Positions 19,082 to 26,205 of a DNA stretch of 64,000 nt are shown here, in pieces. Numbering within the stretch: position 1 is the stretch's first letter; every line of letters starts with the position of its first letter. The translations under genes and the position numbers were made by a program. This DNA comes from Kineococcus sp. NBC_00420 (GTDB lineage Bacteria; Actinomycetota; Actinomycetes; Actinomycetales; Kineococcaceae). Under the pieces are notes generated by a model. The model saw only the letters and a program-made list of their open reading frames with translations, was not told the origin of the DNA and made no database searches. The stretch spans positions 4,278,001 to 4,342,000 of the forward strand of contig NZ_CP107930.1 in the NCBI RefSeq assembly GCF_036021035.1, read 5' to 3'.

Positions 19082-20101
19082 GTGCCCGTTCCCGATGTCT
19101 CGGTCCGTGCGGCGCTCACGGGAGCCGCGCGCGACCACCACGCGCTGACCGACACCGAGGCCGTGGTCCTGCTGGCCGCCGACGGCGAGGACCTCGAGGA
19201 ACTCGCCGCGCTCGCCGACGCGGTCCGGCGCGATCGGCTGGGTGACGCGCTGACGTTCGTGGTGAACCGCAACCTCGACGGCACCCTCGTCGGCGCGGAC
19301 CCCGGCCACGTGCGCGACCTGGTGCGGGAGGCCGCCGCGCTGGGGGCGACCGAGGTCTGCGTCCAGGGCGCGGTGCCCGCCGCCGCCGGGGCCGAGGGCT
19401 ACCTGCGCCTCGTCGAGGTGGTCGCGTCCACTGCGCCCGGGATCCACCTGCACGCCTTCCGGGTCCCGGAGGTCCTCGACGCCGCGGGGCGCCGGGGTTC
19501 CAGCGTCCGCGAGTTCCTACTCGCCGCCCGCGACGCCGGGCTCGGCTCGGTGCCCGGGACGGCCGCGAAGGTCCTCGACGACGACGTGCGGACCGTGCTG
19601 AACGACGGGGTCGCGGACCTGCCGGTCGCCCGCTGGCTGGAGGTCGTCACCACCGCGCACGAGGTCGGACTGACCTCGACGAGCACGCTGGTCCACGGCG
19701 GCCCGGAGACCCCGGCCCAGCAGGTCGCCCACCTCCGGCTGCTGGCCGACACCGCCGCGCGCACCCAGGGGTTCACCGAGTTCATCGCCATGCCCTCGCC
19801 GGCCGGCCCCTCACCGCGGGCGGTCCGGGCGTTGCACGCGGTCGCGCGGTTGCTGCTCGACGGCCGCATCGACCACGTCCAGGCCGCGTGGCCCAAGCAC
19901 GGCCTGGACCTCACCGAGCAGTTGCTGCGGGGCGGTGCCGACGACCTCGGCGGGTTGCTGCTGGACGGTTCGCTGGACCCCTCGGCCGGGCAGGAGCAGG
20001 GCACGACGCTCACCCGGGCGGACGCCGCGGCGCTCGCGGAGCGGCTGGGACGTCCGCTGCGGCAACGGACCACGCGCTACGGGGATCCCGTCCGTCGATG
20101 A
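19082..20101 (+). CDS. CofH-like protein lacking the radical SAM cysteine motif
   Basis: A 339-residue homologue of the F420 enzyme CofH (FbiC C-terminal half). The CofH features DALTFVVNRN, ALGATEVCVQGAV, HLHAFRVPEV, LPGTAAK-like VPGTAAKVLDDDVRTVL, WLEVVTTAHEVGL, FTEFIAMP, ADDLGGLLL and RPLRQRTTRYG are all present in order. After NRN (62-64), where true CofH has the CxxxCxxC loop and about 30 residues, this protein has only LDGTLVGADPGH. Its sole cysteine is residue 93, so it cannot hold a three-Cys 4Fe-4S cluster. The frame is continuous with no sign of frameshift. TAGCCT (19070-19075) is six bases before the GTG. Its stop overlaps the next gene (ATGA). Confidence 0.85.
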   Translation: MPVPDVSVRAALTGAARDHHALTDTEAVVLLAADGEDLEELAALADAVRRDRLGDALTFVVNRNLDGTLVGADPGHVRDLVREAAALGATEVCVQGAVPAAAGAEGYLRLVEVVASTAPGIHLHAFRVPEVLDAAGRRGSSVREFLLAARDAGLGSVPGTAAKVLDDDVRTVLNDGVADLPVARWLEVVTTAHEVGLTSTSTLVHGGPETPAQQVAHLRLLADTAARTQGFTEFIAMPSPAGPSPRAVRALHAVARLLLDGRIDHVQAAWPKHGLDLTEQLLRGGADDLGGLLLDGSLDPSAGQEQGTTLTRADAAALAERLGRPLRQRTTRYGDPVRR

Positions 20102-21531
20102 CCGACGTCCGGATCGACGTGGCGATCGTCGGGGCGGGGTTCGCCGGTCTCGGTGCCGCCCTGCAGCTGTCCCGCCGCGGCCGGGAGAGCTTCGTCGTCC
20201 TGGAACGGGGCGAGGAGGTCGGCGGGACCTGGCGCGACAACACCTACCCGGGGGTCGCCTGCGACGTCCCGTCGCACCTGTACTCCTACTCCTTCGCCCC
20301 GAAACCCGACTGGTCGCGCGTGTTCGCCCCCGGCGCCGAGATCCAGGAGTACCTGCGGGCCTGCGCCCGGGAGGTTGCCGACCACGTCCGGCTGCGGACC
20401 GAGGTCCTCCGGGCCCGGTGGGAGGAGGACCACTGGGTGCTCGCGACGAGCACCGGGACCGTGCGCGCCCGGGTCCTCGTGCTGGCGGCGGGCCGGCTCA
20501 CCGAACCCCGGGTGCCCGCCGGCCTCGACGCCTTCGACGGGCCGGTCTTCCACACCGCGCGCTGGGACCACTCCCTCGACCTCGCGGGCGCCCGGGTAGG
20601 GGTCGTCGGGACGGGAGCCTCGGCGGTGCAGGTGGTGCCGCGGCTCGCCGCCGCCGCGGCGCACCTGACGGTGTTCCAGCGCAGCGCCCCCTACGTCGTG
20701 CCGCGCGGGGACCGGGCCTACAGCGCCGCGGAACTCGCGGAGTTCACGGCCGACCCGCGGGTCCCGGCGGCGGTCCGGGAGGAGACGTTCACCGACATGG
20801 AGCGTGGTCTGGCCGCCCGACGGCTGGTCCCGTCCGCGCTGGAGCCGTTGCGGCGCAGGGCGCTCGACCACCTCGCGGCGCAGGTGCCGGACGCGGCGTT
20901 GCGCGCGGCGCTGACCCCCGACTACGAGGTGGGCTGCAAGCGCGTCCTGCTCTCCGACGACTTCTACCCCGCGCTGGGTCGTGACGACGTGACCCTGGCG
21001 CCCGCCCTGGTCGGCTACGAGGGGCGCAGCGCGCTCGCCGAGGACGGGTCCCGCCACGACCTCGACGTCGTCGTGCTGGCGACGGGGTTCCACGCGACCC
21101 GTCAGCCCTACGCGCGCCGCGTGGTCGGGCGGGACGGGCTGACGCTGGACGAGGCGTGGGCGGAGGGGATGGTGTCGCACGCCTCGACCGTCGTGCACGG
21201 GTTCCCGAACCTGTTCGTCCTCGACGGCCCGAACGCGAGCCTGGGGCACAACTCGGCCCTGCACGTCATCGAGAGCCAGCTCGGCTACCTGCTGGGTGCC
21301 CTCGACCACCTCGGGACCCACGACCGCTCGCTGGAGGTCTCCCGGGCCGCGCAGCAGGCCTACACCGCCGACGTCGACGCGATGGCGGCGCGTTCGGTGT
21401 GGCTGCAGGGCGGGTGTTCGAGCTGGTACGTCGATCAGCGCAGCGGCCGGCTGACGCTGCTGTGGCCGGACACGGCGGGGGAGTTCCGGCGCCGCAACGG
21501 CACCTTCGACCCCGAACCCTTCCTGGGCTGA
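20098..21531 (+). CDS. Flavin monooxygenase, Baeyer-Villiger type
   Basis: A 477-residue two-dinucleotide-domain flavoprotein. GAGFAG (11-16) binds FAD, GGTWRDNTYPGVACDVPSHLYSYSF is the class B flavin-site stretch, FDGPVFHTARWD (146-157) matches the FxGxxxHxxxWD Baeyer-Villiger fingerprint, and GTGASA (171-176) starts the NADPH site. The late ATGFHAT motif is also present. It would oxygenate a ketone or similar carbonyl; the substrate is unknown. Its ATG overlaps the stop of the CofH-like gene by four bases, so the two are co-translated. It ends with ordinary spacing before the dehydratase promoter. Confidence 0.9.
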   Translation: MTDVRIDVAIVGAGFAGLGAALQLSRRGRESFVVLERGEEVGGTWRDNTYPGVACDVPSHLYSYSFAPKPDWSRVFAPGAEIQEYLRACAREVADHVRLRTEVLRARWEEDHWVLATSTGTVRARVLVLAAGRLTEPRVPAGLDAFDGPVFHTARWDHSLDLAGARVGVVGTGASAVQVVPRLAAAAAHLTVFQRSAPYVVPRGDRAYSAAELAEFTADPRVPAAVREETFTDMERGLAARRLVPSALEPLRRRALDHLAAQVPDAALRAALTPDYEVGCKRVLLSDDFYPALGRDDVTLAPALVGYEGRSALAEDGSRHDLDVVVLATGFHATRQPYARRVVGRDGLTLDEAWAEGMVSHASTVVHGFPNLFVLDGPNASLGHNSALHVIESQLGYLLGALDHLGTHDRSLEVSRAAQQAYTADVDAMAARSVWLQGGCSSWYVDQRSGRLTLLWPDTAGEFRRRNGTFDPEPFLG

Positions 21532-21535
21532 GCAC

Positions 21536-21587
21536 TTGTCGGACGAGTTGATCGACTCGTAGGATGAGTGGACCGACAGCGAAGGAG
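21536..21587 (+). promoter_or_regulatory. Promoter and GntR-type operator of the talarate/galactarate dehydratase operon
   Basis: TTGTCG (21536-21541) and TAGGAT (21560-21565) are 18 bases apart. Between them lies the near-perfect palindrome ACGAGTTGATCGACTCGT (21543-21560). TTGTCGGACGA (21536-21546) also fits the FadR-type TNGTNNNACNA pattern. The GntR gene of the same operon is the natural candidate to bind here. GAAGGAG (21581-21587) is the ribosome site of the dehydratase. Confidence 0.6.
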
Positions 21588-21596
21588 CTGAGTTCC

Positions 21597-22766
21597 GTGA
21601 CCCTCGTCGACGAACCCGCACCCCGGGTCCAGGCGCACTACGTCCCCGACCGCGTCCGCCACGTGAAGCTCTCGACGGCGACCCTGCCGCTCCCGACGCC
21701 CATCAGCGACGCCAAGGTCCTCACCGGCCGGCAGAAGCCGATGACCGAGATCGTGTTCCTCTTCGCCGAGATCAGCACCGACCAGGGCTTCTCGGGGACG
21801 GGGTTCAGCTACTCCAAGCGCGCCGGCGGGCCGGCGCAGTACGCCCACGCTCGCGAGGTCGCCGCCGACCTGCTCGGCGAGGACCCCAACGACATCGCCA
21901 GGGTCTACACGAAGCTCCTCTGGTCCGGAGCCTCCGTCGGGCGCAGCGGCGTCGCGACGCAGGCCATCGCGGCGCTGGACATCGCCCTCTACGACCTCAA
22001 GGCGAAACGCGCCGGACTGCCGCTGGCGAAGCTGCTCGGCGCCCACCGCGACTCCGTCCGCGCCTACAACACCTCCGGTGGGTTCCTGCACGCCCCGCTG
22101 GCGCAGGTGCAGGCCCGCGCCGACGAGTCGCTCGCGGCCGGGATCGGCGGCATCAAGATCAAGGTCGGCCAGCCCGACCAGCGCGAGGACCTGCGCCGGG
22201 TCGCCGCCGTGCGCGAGCACCTCGGGGCCGACGTCCCGCTCATGGTCGACGCCAACCAGCAGTGGGACCGGCCCGCCGCGCTGCGGATGGGGCGCGCGCT
22301 GGAGGAGTTCGACCTGGTCTGGATCGAGGAACCCCTCGACGCCTACGACGCCGTCGGTCACGCCGACCTCGCCCGCGCGCTGGACACCCCGATCGCGACG
22401 GGGGAGATGCTCTCCAGCGTGGGTGAGCACATCGCCCTCATCGAGCACGGCGCCGCCGACGTCATCCAGCCCGACGCCCCCCGCATCGGCGGCATCACCC
22501 CGTTCCTGCGCCTCGCCGCGCTCGCCGACCAGGCGGGGCTGCAGCTCGCGCCGCACTTCGCGATGGAGATCCACCTGCACCTCGCGGCGACCTACCCGCG
22601 GGAGCCGTGGGTGGAGCACTTCGAGTGGCTGAACCCGCTCTTCGAGGAACGGCTCGAGACCGTCGACGGGCGCATGATCGTCCCGGACCGTCCGGGGCTG
22701 GGATTCACCCTCACCGACCAGGCCCGGGCGTGGACGACCGACTCCGTGGAGTTCGGCGTCTCGTGA
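21597..22766 (+). CDS. L-talarate/galactarate dehydratase (enolase superfamily)
   Basis: A 389-residue enolase-superfamily enzyme. LPLPTPISDAKVLTGRQKP near the N-terminus and FSYSKRAGGPAQYAHA are characteristic of the talarate/galactarate dehydratase group. Catalytic residues appear as GIGGIKIKVGQ (KxK), VDANQQWD, WIEEPLDAYD, ATGEML and LAPHFAMEIHLH. It removes water from aldarates such as galactarate or talarate. GTG at 21597 has GAAGGAG nine bases upstream; an ATG at 21564 overlaps the -10 and is unlikely. The GntR gene overlaps its stop (GTGA). Uptake and aldolase genes are not adjacent. Confidence 0.9.
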   Translation: MTLVDEPAPRVQAHYVPDRVRHVKLSTATLPLPTPISDAKVLTGRQKPMTEIVFLFAEISTDQGFSGTGFSYSKRAGGPAQYAHAREVAADLLGEDPNDIARVYTKLLWSGASVGRSGVATQAIAALDIALYDLKAKRAGLPLAKLLGAHRDSVRAYNTSGGFLHAPLAQVQARADESLAAGIGGIKIKVGQPDQREDLRRVAAVREHLGADVPLMVDANQQWDRPAALRMGRALEEFDLVWIEEPLDAYDAVGHADLARALDTPIATGEMLSSVGEHIALIEHGAADVIQPDAPRIGGITPFLRLAALADQAGLQLAPHFAMEIHLHLAATYPREPWVEHFEWLNPLFEERLETVDGRMIVPDRPGLGFTLTDQARAWTTDSVEFGVS

Positions 22767-23434
22767 CCACCCGCACCACCACCCGCACCCAGGCCCTCGT
22801 CGACGTCCTGCGCGCCCGGATCATCGACGGCGACCTCGCCCCGGGACGGCCCGTCCCCTCCGAGAGCGAGCTCGTCGGGGAGTTCTCGGTGTCGCGCACG
22901 GTGGTGCGCGAGGCGATGTCGCGGTTGCAGGCCGCCGGCCTGGTCGAGACCCAGCAGGGACGCGGGTCGTTCGTGCTGGCCCGGCCGAGCGGGCGGACGT
23001 TCGCGCCCGAGATCGGTGGCTCCCGGGCCGACCGCGTCCAGCTGCTGGAGTTCCGCCTCGGGGTGGAGACCGAGGCGGCCGCCCTGGCTGCCACCCGGCG
23101 CAGCGAGGAGCAGCTCGCCGTCGTGCGCCGCGCGGCGAGGTCGTTCGCCGCCGCCCAGGACCGGGCGGCGGACGCCGTCGGCGCGGACTTCCACTTCCAC
23201 AGCGCGATCGCCGTCGCGTCCGGGAACCGGTACCTGGCCGACCTGGTGGGCACGTTGGGCGAGCCGATGATCGCGATGCCCAGCGCCCGCCTGGCCGGTG
23301 AACCGGGATCGCTGGAGCAGGTGGTGTCCGAGCACGAGGCGGTGCTGAGCGGGCTTGAACGCGGCGACGCCGAGACCGCTCGGGCGGCGATGCGGGTGCA
23401 CCTGGCCGGCTCGATCGCCCGGCTCGGCCGCTGA
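22763..23434 (+). CDS. GntR-family regulator, FadR/FCD subgroup
   Basis: A 223-residue regulator. The winged helix is PVPSESELVGEFSVSRTVVREAMSRLQAAGLVETQQGRGSFV. The FCD effector domain follows, with LLEFRLGVETEAAALAA, DFHFHSAIAVASGN, SEHEAVLSGLERGD and AMRVHLAGS, whose Asp and His residues bind metal and a carboxylate effector. Coupling to the dehydratase by a GTGA overlap suggests it responds to galactarate, talarate or a product, and represses the palindrome between the -35 and -10 upstream. It converges on moaD with two bases between stops. Confidence 0.88.
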   Translation: MTTRTTTRTQALVDVLRARIIDGDLAPGRPVPSESELVGEFSVSRTVVREAMSRLQAAGLVETQQGRGSFVLARPSGRTFAPEIGGSRADRVQLLEFRLGVETEAAALAATRRSEEQLAVVRRAARSFAAAQDRAADAVGADFHFHSAIAVASGNRYLADLVGTLGEPMIAMPSARLAGEPGSLEQVVSEHEAVLSGLERGDAETARAAMRVHLAGSIARLGR

Positions 23435-23436
23435 GC

Positions 23437-23724
23437 TCAGCCCCCGGCGAAGGGGGGCAGGACGTCGAGGGTGACGTCGTCGGCGAGGGCGTCCTCCGGG
23501 CGGGCCGAGACGGCCTCGACCAGGAAGCTGGAGGCGGCCAGCACCCGGGCCAGTTCGGGGCCGCGGAGCGCGAGGGTCTCGACGAGGGAGCCGACCGTGG
23601 CCCCGACCGGGACGAGCACCTTCTCCTCCTCCACCCCCGCGGCCGCGGCCGCACCGGCGAAGAAGCGCACCAGCACCGAGACCTCGTCCACCTCCTCAGC
23701 CACCGACTCAGCCACCGATCGCAC
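23437..23724 (-). CDS. moaD: MoaD/ThiS-family sulfur carrier
   Basis: A small ubiquitin-fold carrier ending LPPFAGG, the double-glycine tail that becomes a thiocarboxylate and donates sulfur to molybdopterin precursor with MoaE. VSVLVRFFAGAAAAAGVEEEK starts the fold. The exact start is uncertain: GTG at 23724 gives 95 residues and overlaps moaA by 17 bases; GTG at 23691 (VDEVSVLVRFF) is closer to usual MoaD length. It follows moaA directly, so the two are co-transcribed. Confidence 0.88.
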   Translation of the reverse strand: MRSVAESVAEEVDEVSVLVRFFAGAAAAAGVEEEKVLVPVGATVGSLVETLALRGPELARVLAASSFLVEAVSARPEDALADDVTLDVLPPFAGG

Positions 23725-24799
23725 TCATCGGCCGGGTGGGGTGCAGGAAGGCCGGGTCGTCGATGTCGTGGCCGGGGAGCTTGCCCCACATCGCCGCCCG
23801 CCACGTCGCGGCCAGGCTCGCGTCGTCCGCACCGGAGCGCATCGCGTCGCGCAGGTCCGTCTCCGTGCTGGAGAACAGGCAGGTCCGCACCTGGCCGTCG
23901 GCGGTCAGCCGTGTCCGGTCGCAGTCCCCGCAGAACGGCCGGGTGACCGAGGCGATGATCCCGACGTCGCCCAGCAGGCCGTCGGCCCCGACGACGTCCC
24001 AGGTCTCGGCCGGTGCCGCACCCCGCGCGCTGTCCGGACGGGGCAGCAGGGTGAACTCCGCCTGCAGGGCGGCCAGGATCTCCTCAGCTGTGATCATGTC
24101 CTCGCGGCGCCAGGTGCCGTGCGGGTCGAGCGGCATCTGCTCGATGAACCGCAGTCGGTAGCCGCCCTCCAGGGCCCAGCGGAGCAGGTCGGCGGCCTCG
24201 TCGTCGTTGGTCCCGCGCAGCAGCACGGCGTTCACCTTGACGGGGGCCAGGCCGGCGGCGGCGGCCGCGCTGATGCCGGCCAGGACGTCGGCGAGGCGGT
24301 CGCGCCGGGTGATCTCGGCGAAGCGGTCGGGACGCAGGGTGTCCAGGGAGACGTTCACCCGGGTCAGTCCCGCCTCGGCCAGGGCCGTGGCCCGCCGGTG
24401 CAGACCGATGCCGTTGGTGGTCAGCGACGTGCGGACGGGCTCCCCGGTGTCGGTGCGCAGCGCGGTGGTCGCGGCCACGATCCGCTCCAGACCCTTGCGC
24501 AGCAACGGTTCCCCGCCGGTGAAGCGCACCTCGTGGACGCCCAGGTCGCGCACCGCGACCTGGATCAACCGGATGGTCTCCTCGTCGTCCAGTACCCGGC
24601 TGCGTTCGAGCCACGGCAGGCCCTCGGGAGGCATGCAGTAGTGGCAGCGCAGGTTGCAGCGGTCGGTGAGGGAGACCCGGAGGTCGCGCGCCGTCCGGCC
24701 GTGCTGGTCGACCAGGGCCCCCGTCGCGAAGCGCGGGGCGTCGGCGTCCGTGCTCGGGCTGCGCCGCAGACGGGGCACACCGAGATCGACAGGGGTCAC
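23708..24799 (-). CDS. moaA: GTP 3',8-cyclase MoaA
   Basis: A 363-residue radical SAM enzyme. SLTDRCNLRCHYCMPPEG has the cluster cysteines at 48, 52 and 55, VRFTGGEPLLRKG follows, and PFCGDCDRTRLTADGQVRTCLF carries the second cluster that binds GTP. The essential C-terminal GG is present (SAIGG). It performs the first step of molybdenum cofactor synthesis. TACCCT (24811-24806) is six bases before the GTG with no ribosome site, so the mRNA is probably leaderless. MoaC, its partner, is not in the window. Confidence 0.95.
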   Translation of the reverse strand: MTPVDLGVPRLRRSPSTDADAPRFATGALVDQHGRTARDLRVSLTDRCNLRCHYCMPPEGLPWLERSRVLDDEETIRLIQVAVRDLGVHEVRFTGGEPLLRKGLERIVAATTALRTDTGEPVRTSLTTNGIGLHRRATALAEAGLTRVNVSLDTLRPDRFAEITRRDRLADVLAGISAAAAAGLAPVKVNAVLLRGTNDDEAADLLRWALEGGYRLRFIEQMPLDPHGTWRREDMITAEEILAALQAEFTLLPRPDSARGAAPAETWDVVGADGLLGDVGIIASVTRPFCGDCDRTRLTADGQVRTCLFSSTETDLRDAMRSGADDASLAATWRAAMWGKLPGHDIDDPAFLHPTRPMSAIGG

Positions 24800-24897
24800 C
24801 CACCAAGGGTAAGGCGGGGCGCGCGGGCGGACCCGTTCCCGGGGGGAGGTGATCGATCGTGTGGGACAGGTCACTACGTGTGAAGTTCCGGTGTGGC

Positions 24898-24925
24898 TTG
24901 CCGATCCTCTACTGACCGGTAAAGT
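24898..24925 (+). promoter_or_regulatory. Promoter of the 50-residue small gene
   Basis: TTGCCG (24898-24903) and TAAAGT (24920-24925) are 16 bases apart, and the small gene begins 28 bases further on. The stretch is AT-richer than its surroundings. Confidence 0.5.
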
Positions 24926-24952
24926 GAACGGAAGATGAACAGGAGGTGGCAC

Positions 24953-25105
24953 ATGAACAACACTCAGACCAAGGCCACGTTGACCACGGGTGCTACGCCC
25001 ACCGCGCACTGGATCGAGGTCCGCGACGCGTCGGGCCGTCGGCACCTGGAGATGCGCTGGAGCGTCCCCGGAGCGCAGATGACGCCGCTCTCGCACGCCG
25101 CCTGA
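24953..25105 (+). CDS. Uncharacterised 50-residue small protein
   Basis: A short reading frame starting MNNTQTKATLTTGATPTAHW and ending MTPLSHAA. It has a near-perfect AGGAGGTGG three bases upstream of the start, its own promoter, and a strong hairpin after it, so it is very likely real. The middle, WIEVRDASGRRHLEMRWSVPG, looks like a small beta hairpin with charged faces. There is no membrane segment. I do not recognise a family. It lies divergent from moaA and convergent with the WXG100 gene. Confidence 0.7.
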   Translation: MNNTQTKATLTTGATPTAHWIEVRDASGRRHLEMRWSVPGAQMTPLSHAA

Positions 25106-25123
25106 TCGAGGCGCACCACCGGT

Positions 25124-25150
25124 AGGCCCCGCGCACCGAGCGCGGGGCCT
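25124..25150. terminator. Bidirectional terminator between the small gene and the WXG100 gene
   Basis: AGGCCCCGCGC and GCGCGGGGCCT pair perfectly around ACCGA, eight bases from the WXG100 stop, between two convergent genes. Confidence 0.8.
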
Positions 25151-25158
25151 CCGCTGCG

Positions 25159-25449
25159 TCAGGCCGTGAACATCCGGGCGTTGGCCGACTCCACGTCGGC
25201 GTACTGCTGCGCGGCCCGCGCCAGCGCCTGCTGGATCTCCTCCAGCGTGGTCCGCACCTGGTCCTGGGTGAGACGCCACCGCTGCGTCAGGGCCTGGAAG
25301 CTCGACGCCGCACTGCCCTTCCAGCACGACTCCAGATCCAGCAGGTGCCGCATCATGCCCTCGACCTCGGTGGCGACGTTGCCCGAGGAGACGGCGACGG
25401 CGGCGCTCGCCTGCTGGACGCGTGCACTGTCGACCTCGAACCGGCTCAT
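25159..25449 (-). CDS. WXG100-family (ESAT-6-like) protein
   Basis: A 96-residue helical hairpin protein with WKG (LESCWKGSAASSF) at the turn, as expected of type VII secretion substrates and partners. MSRFEVDSARVQQASAAVA starts the first helix. There is no C-terminal YxxxD/E motif; the end reads QQYADVESANARMFTA. GGAGGATCCC precedes the ATG. No partner WXG gene or EccC-type ATPase is nearby, so it may act as a homodimer or pair with a distant gene. Confidence 0.85.
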   Translation of the reverse strand: MSRFEVDSARVQQASAAVAVSSGNVATEVEGMMRHLLDLESCWKGSAASSFQALTQRWRLTQDQVRTTLEEIQQALARAAQQYADVESANARMFTA

Positions 25450-25613
25450 GGGATCCTCCTCCCCGCGGGACACGCCCGCGGACTCGTGAACGACCGGACG
25501 ACCCGGCGCACGAGGAACGTAGGTCGCCACCGGGGGAGCACCGCCGCGTTGTCCACAGATCCGCGCCTGGTCCAGCAGTGGTCGCACCCTGTGCACGCAC
25601 GGACGGCCCGCGC

Positions 25614-26150
25614 GTGACCGTCCTCGTCGACACCGCGCGCTTCCCCGGCCACGGCCGGTGGTGGGCCCACCTCGCCAGCGACACCTCCACCGAGGAGCTG
25701 CACGCGTTCGCCGCCCGCCTCGGGATCCCCCGCCGAGCCTTCGAGGGCGACCACTACGACGTCCCCGAGGAGCGCGTCGAGGAGGCCGTCGCCGCCGGCG
25801 CCACCCGGGTCAGCACCCGGGAGCTGCTGCGCCGCCTGCAGTCCGCCGGCCTGCGCACCCCGAAGCGGCGGGGCGAGAAGGTCCTCGCCAGCGGGGTGGA
25901 GGACGGGGTGCGCGTGGACGTCGTCCGCGCCGACGTCGTCCCGCTCCCGCACGGCACCCACTACCTCGTCACGGGCCCGGACCTGGTGGAGGTCGCGCAG
26001 CTCACCGGCCGCGTGCGGGGCTTCCGCCGCCGCTGGAGCCGGACGCAGGCCGGAACCGTCGTCGTCCACGACGGGGTCTGCGTCGGGGAGGGCGTCCTCG
26101 CCGTCCCGGCGGAGCGCTGGTGGTCGCCGTTGGTCGCACCCGACGCCTGA
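25614..26150 (+). CDS. DUF4031 domain protein
   Basis: A 178-residue protein. VTVLVDTARFPGHGRWWAHLASDTSTEELHAFAARLGIPRRAFEGDHYDVPEERVEEAVAAGA is the typical DUF4031 start; the C-terminal half is a separate basic region (RTPKRRGEKV) ending with a beta-rich part. Function is unknown. No ribosome site is evident before the GTG. It is divergent from the WXG100 gene and converges on the HtrA gene, with a hairpin between. Confidence 0.75.
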   Translation: MTVLVDTARFPGHGRWWAHLASDTSTEELHAFAARLGIPRRAFEGDHYDVPEERVEEAVAAGATRVSTRELLRRLQSAGLRTPKRRGEKVLASGVEDGVRVDVVRADVVPLPHGTHYLVTGPDLVEVAQLTGRVRGFRRRWSRTQAGTVVVHDGVCVGEGVLAVPAERWWSPLVAPDA

Positions 26151-26158
26151 CGCGAGCA

Positions 26159-26190
26159 GGCCCCGCCCCCGGGTGTCCGGGAGCGGGGCC
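26159..26190. terminator. Bidirectional terminator between DUF4031 and htrA
   Basis: GGCCCCGCCCCCGG (26159-26172) pairs with CCGGGAGCGGGGCC (26177-26190), with one mismatch and a TGTC-like loop, between convergent genes. Confidence 0.7.
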
Positions 26191-26205
26191 GTCAGGCGTT
26201 CGGGA

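Noticed and set aside
19082-20101. CofH-like gene as a frameshifted pseudogene
   Set aside because: Both flanks of the missing loop are in one frame, no stop or frameshift is present and other motifs are intact, so an in-frame loss is more likely.
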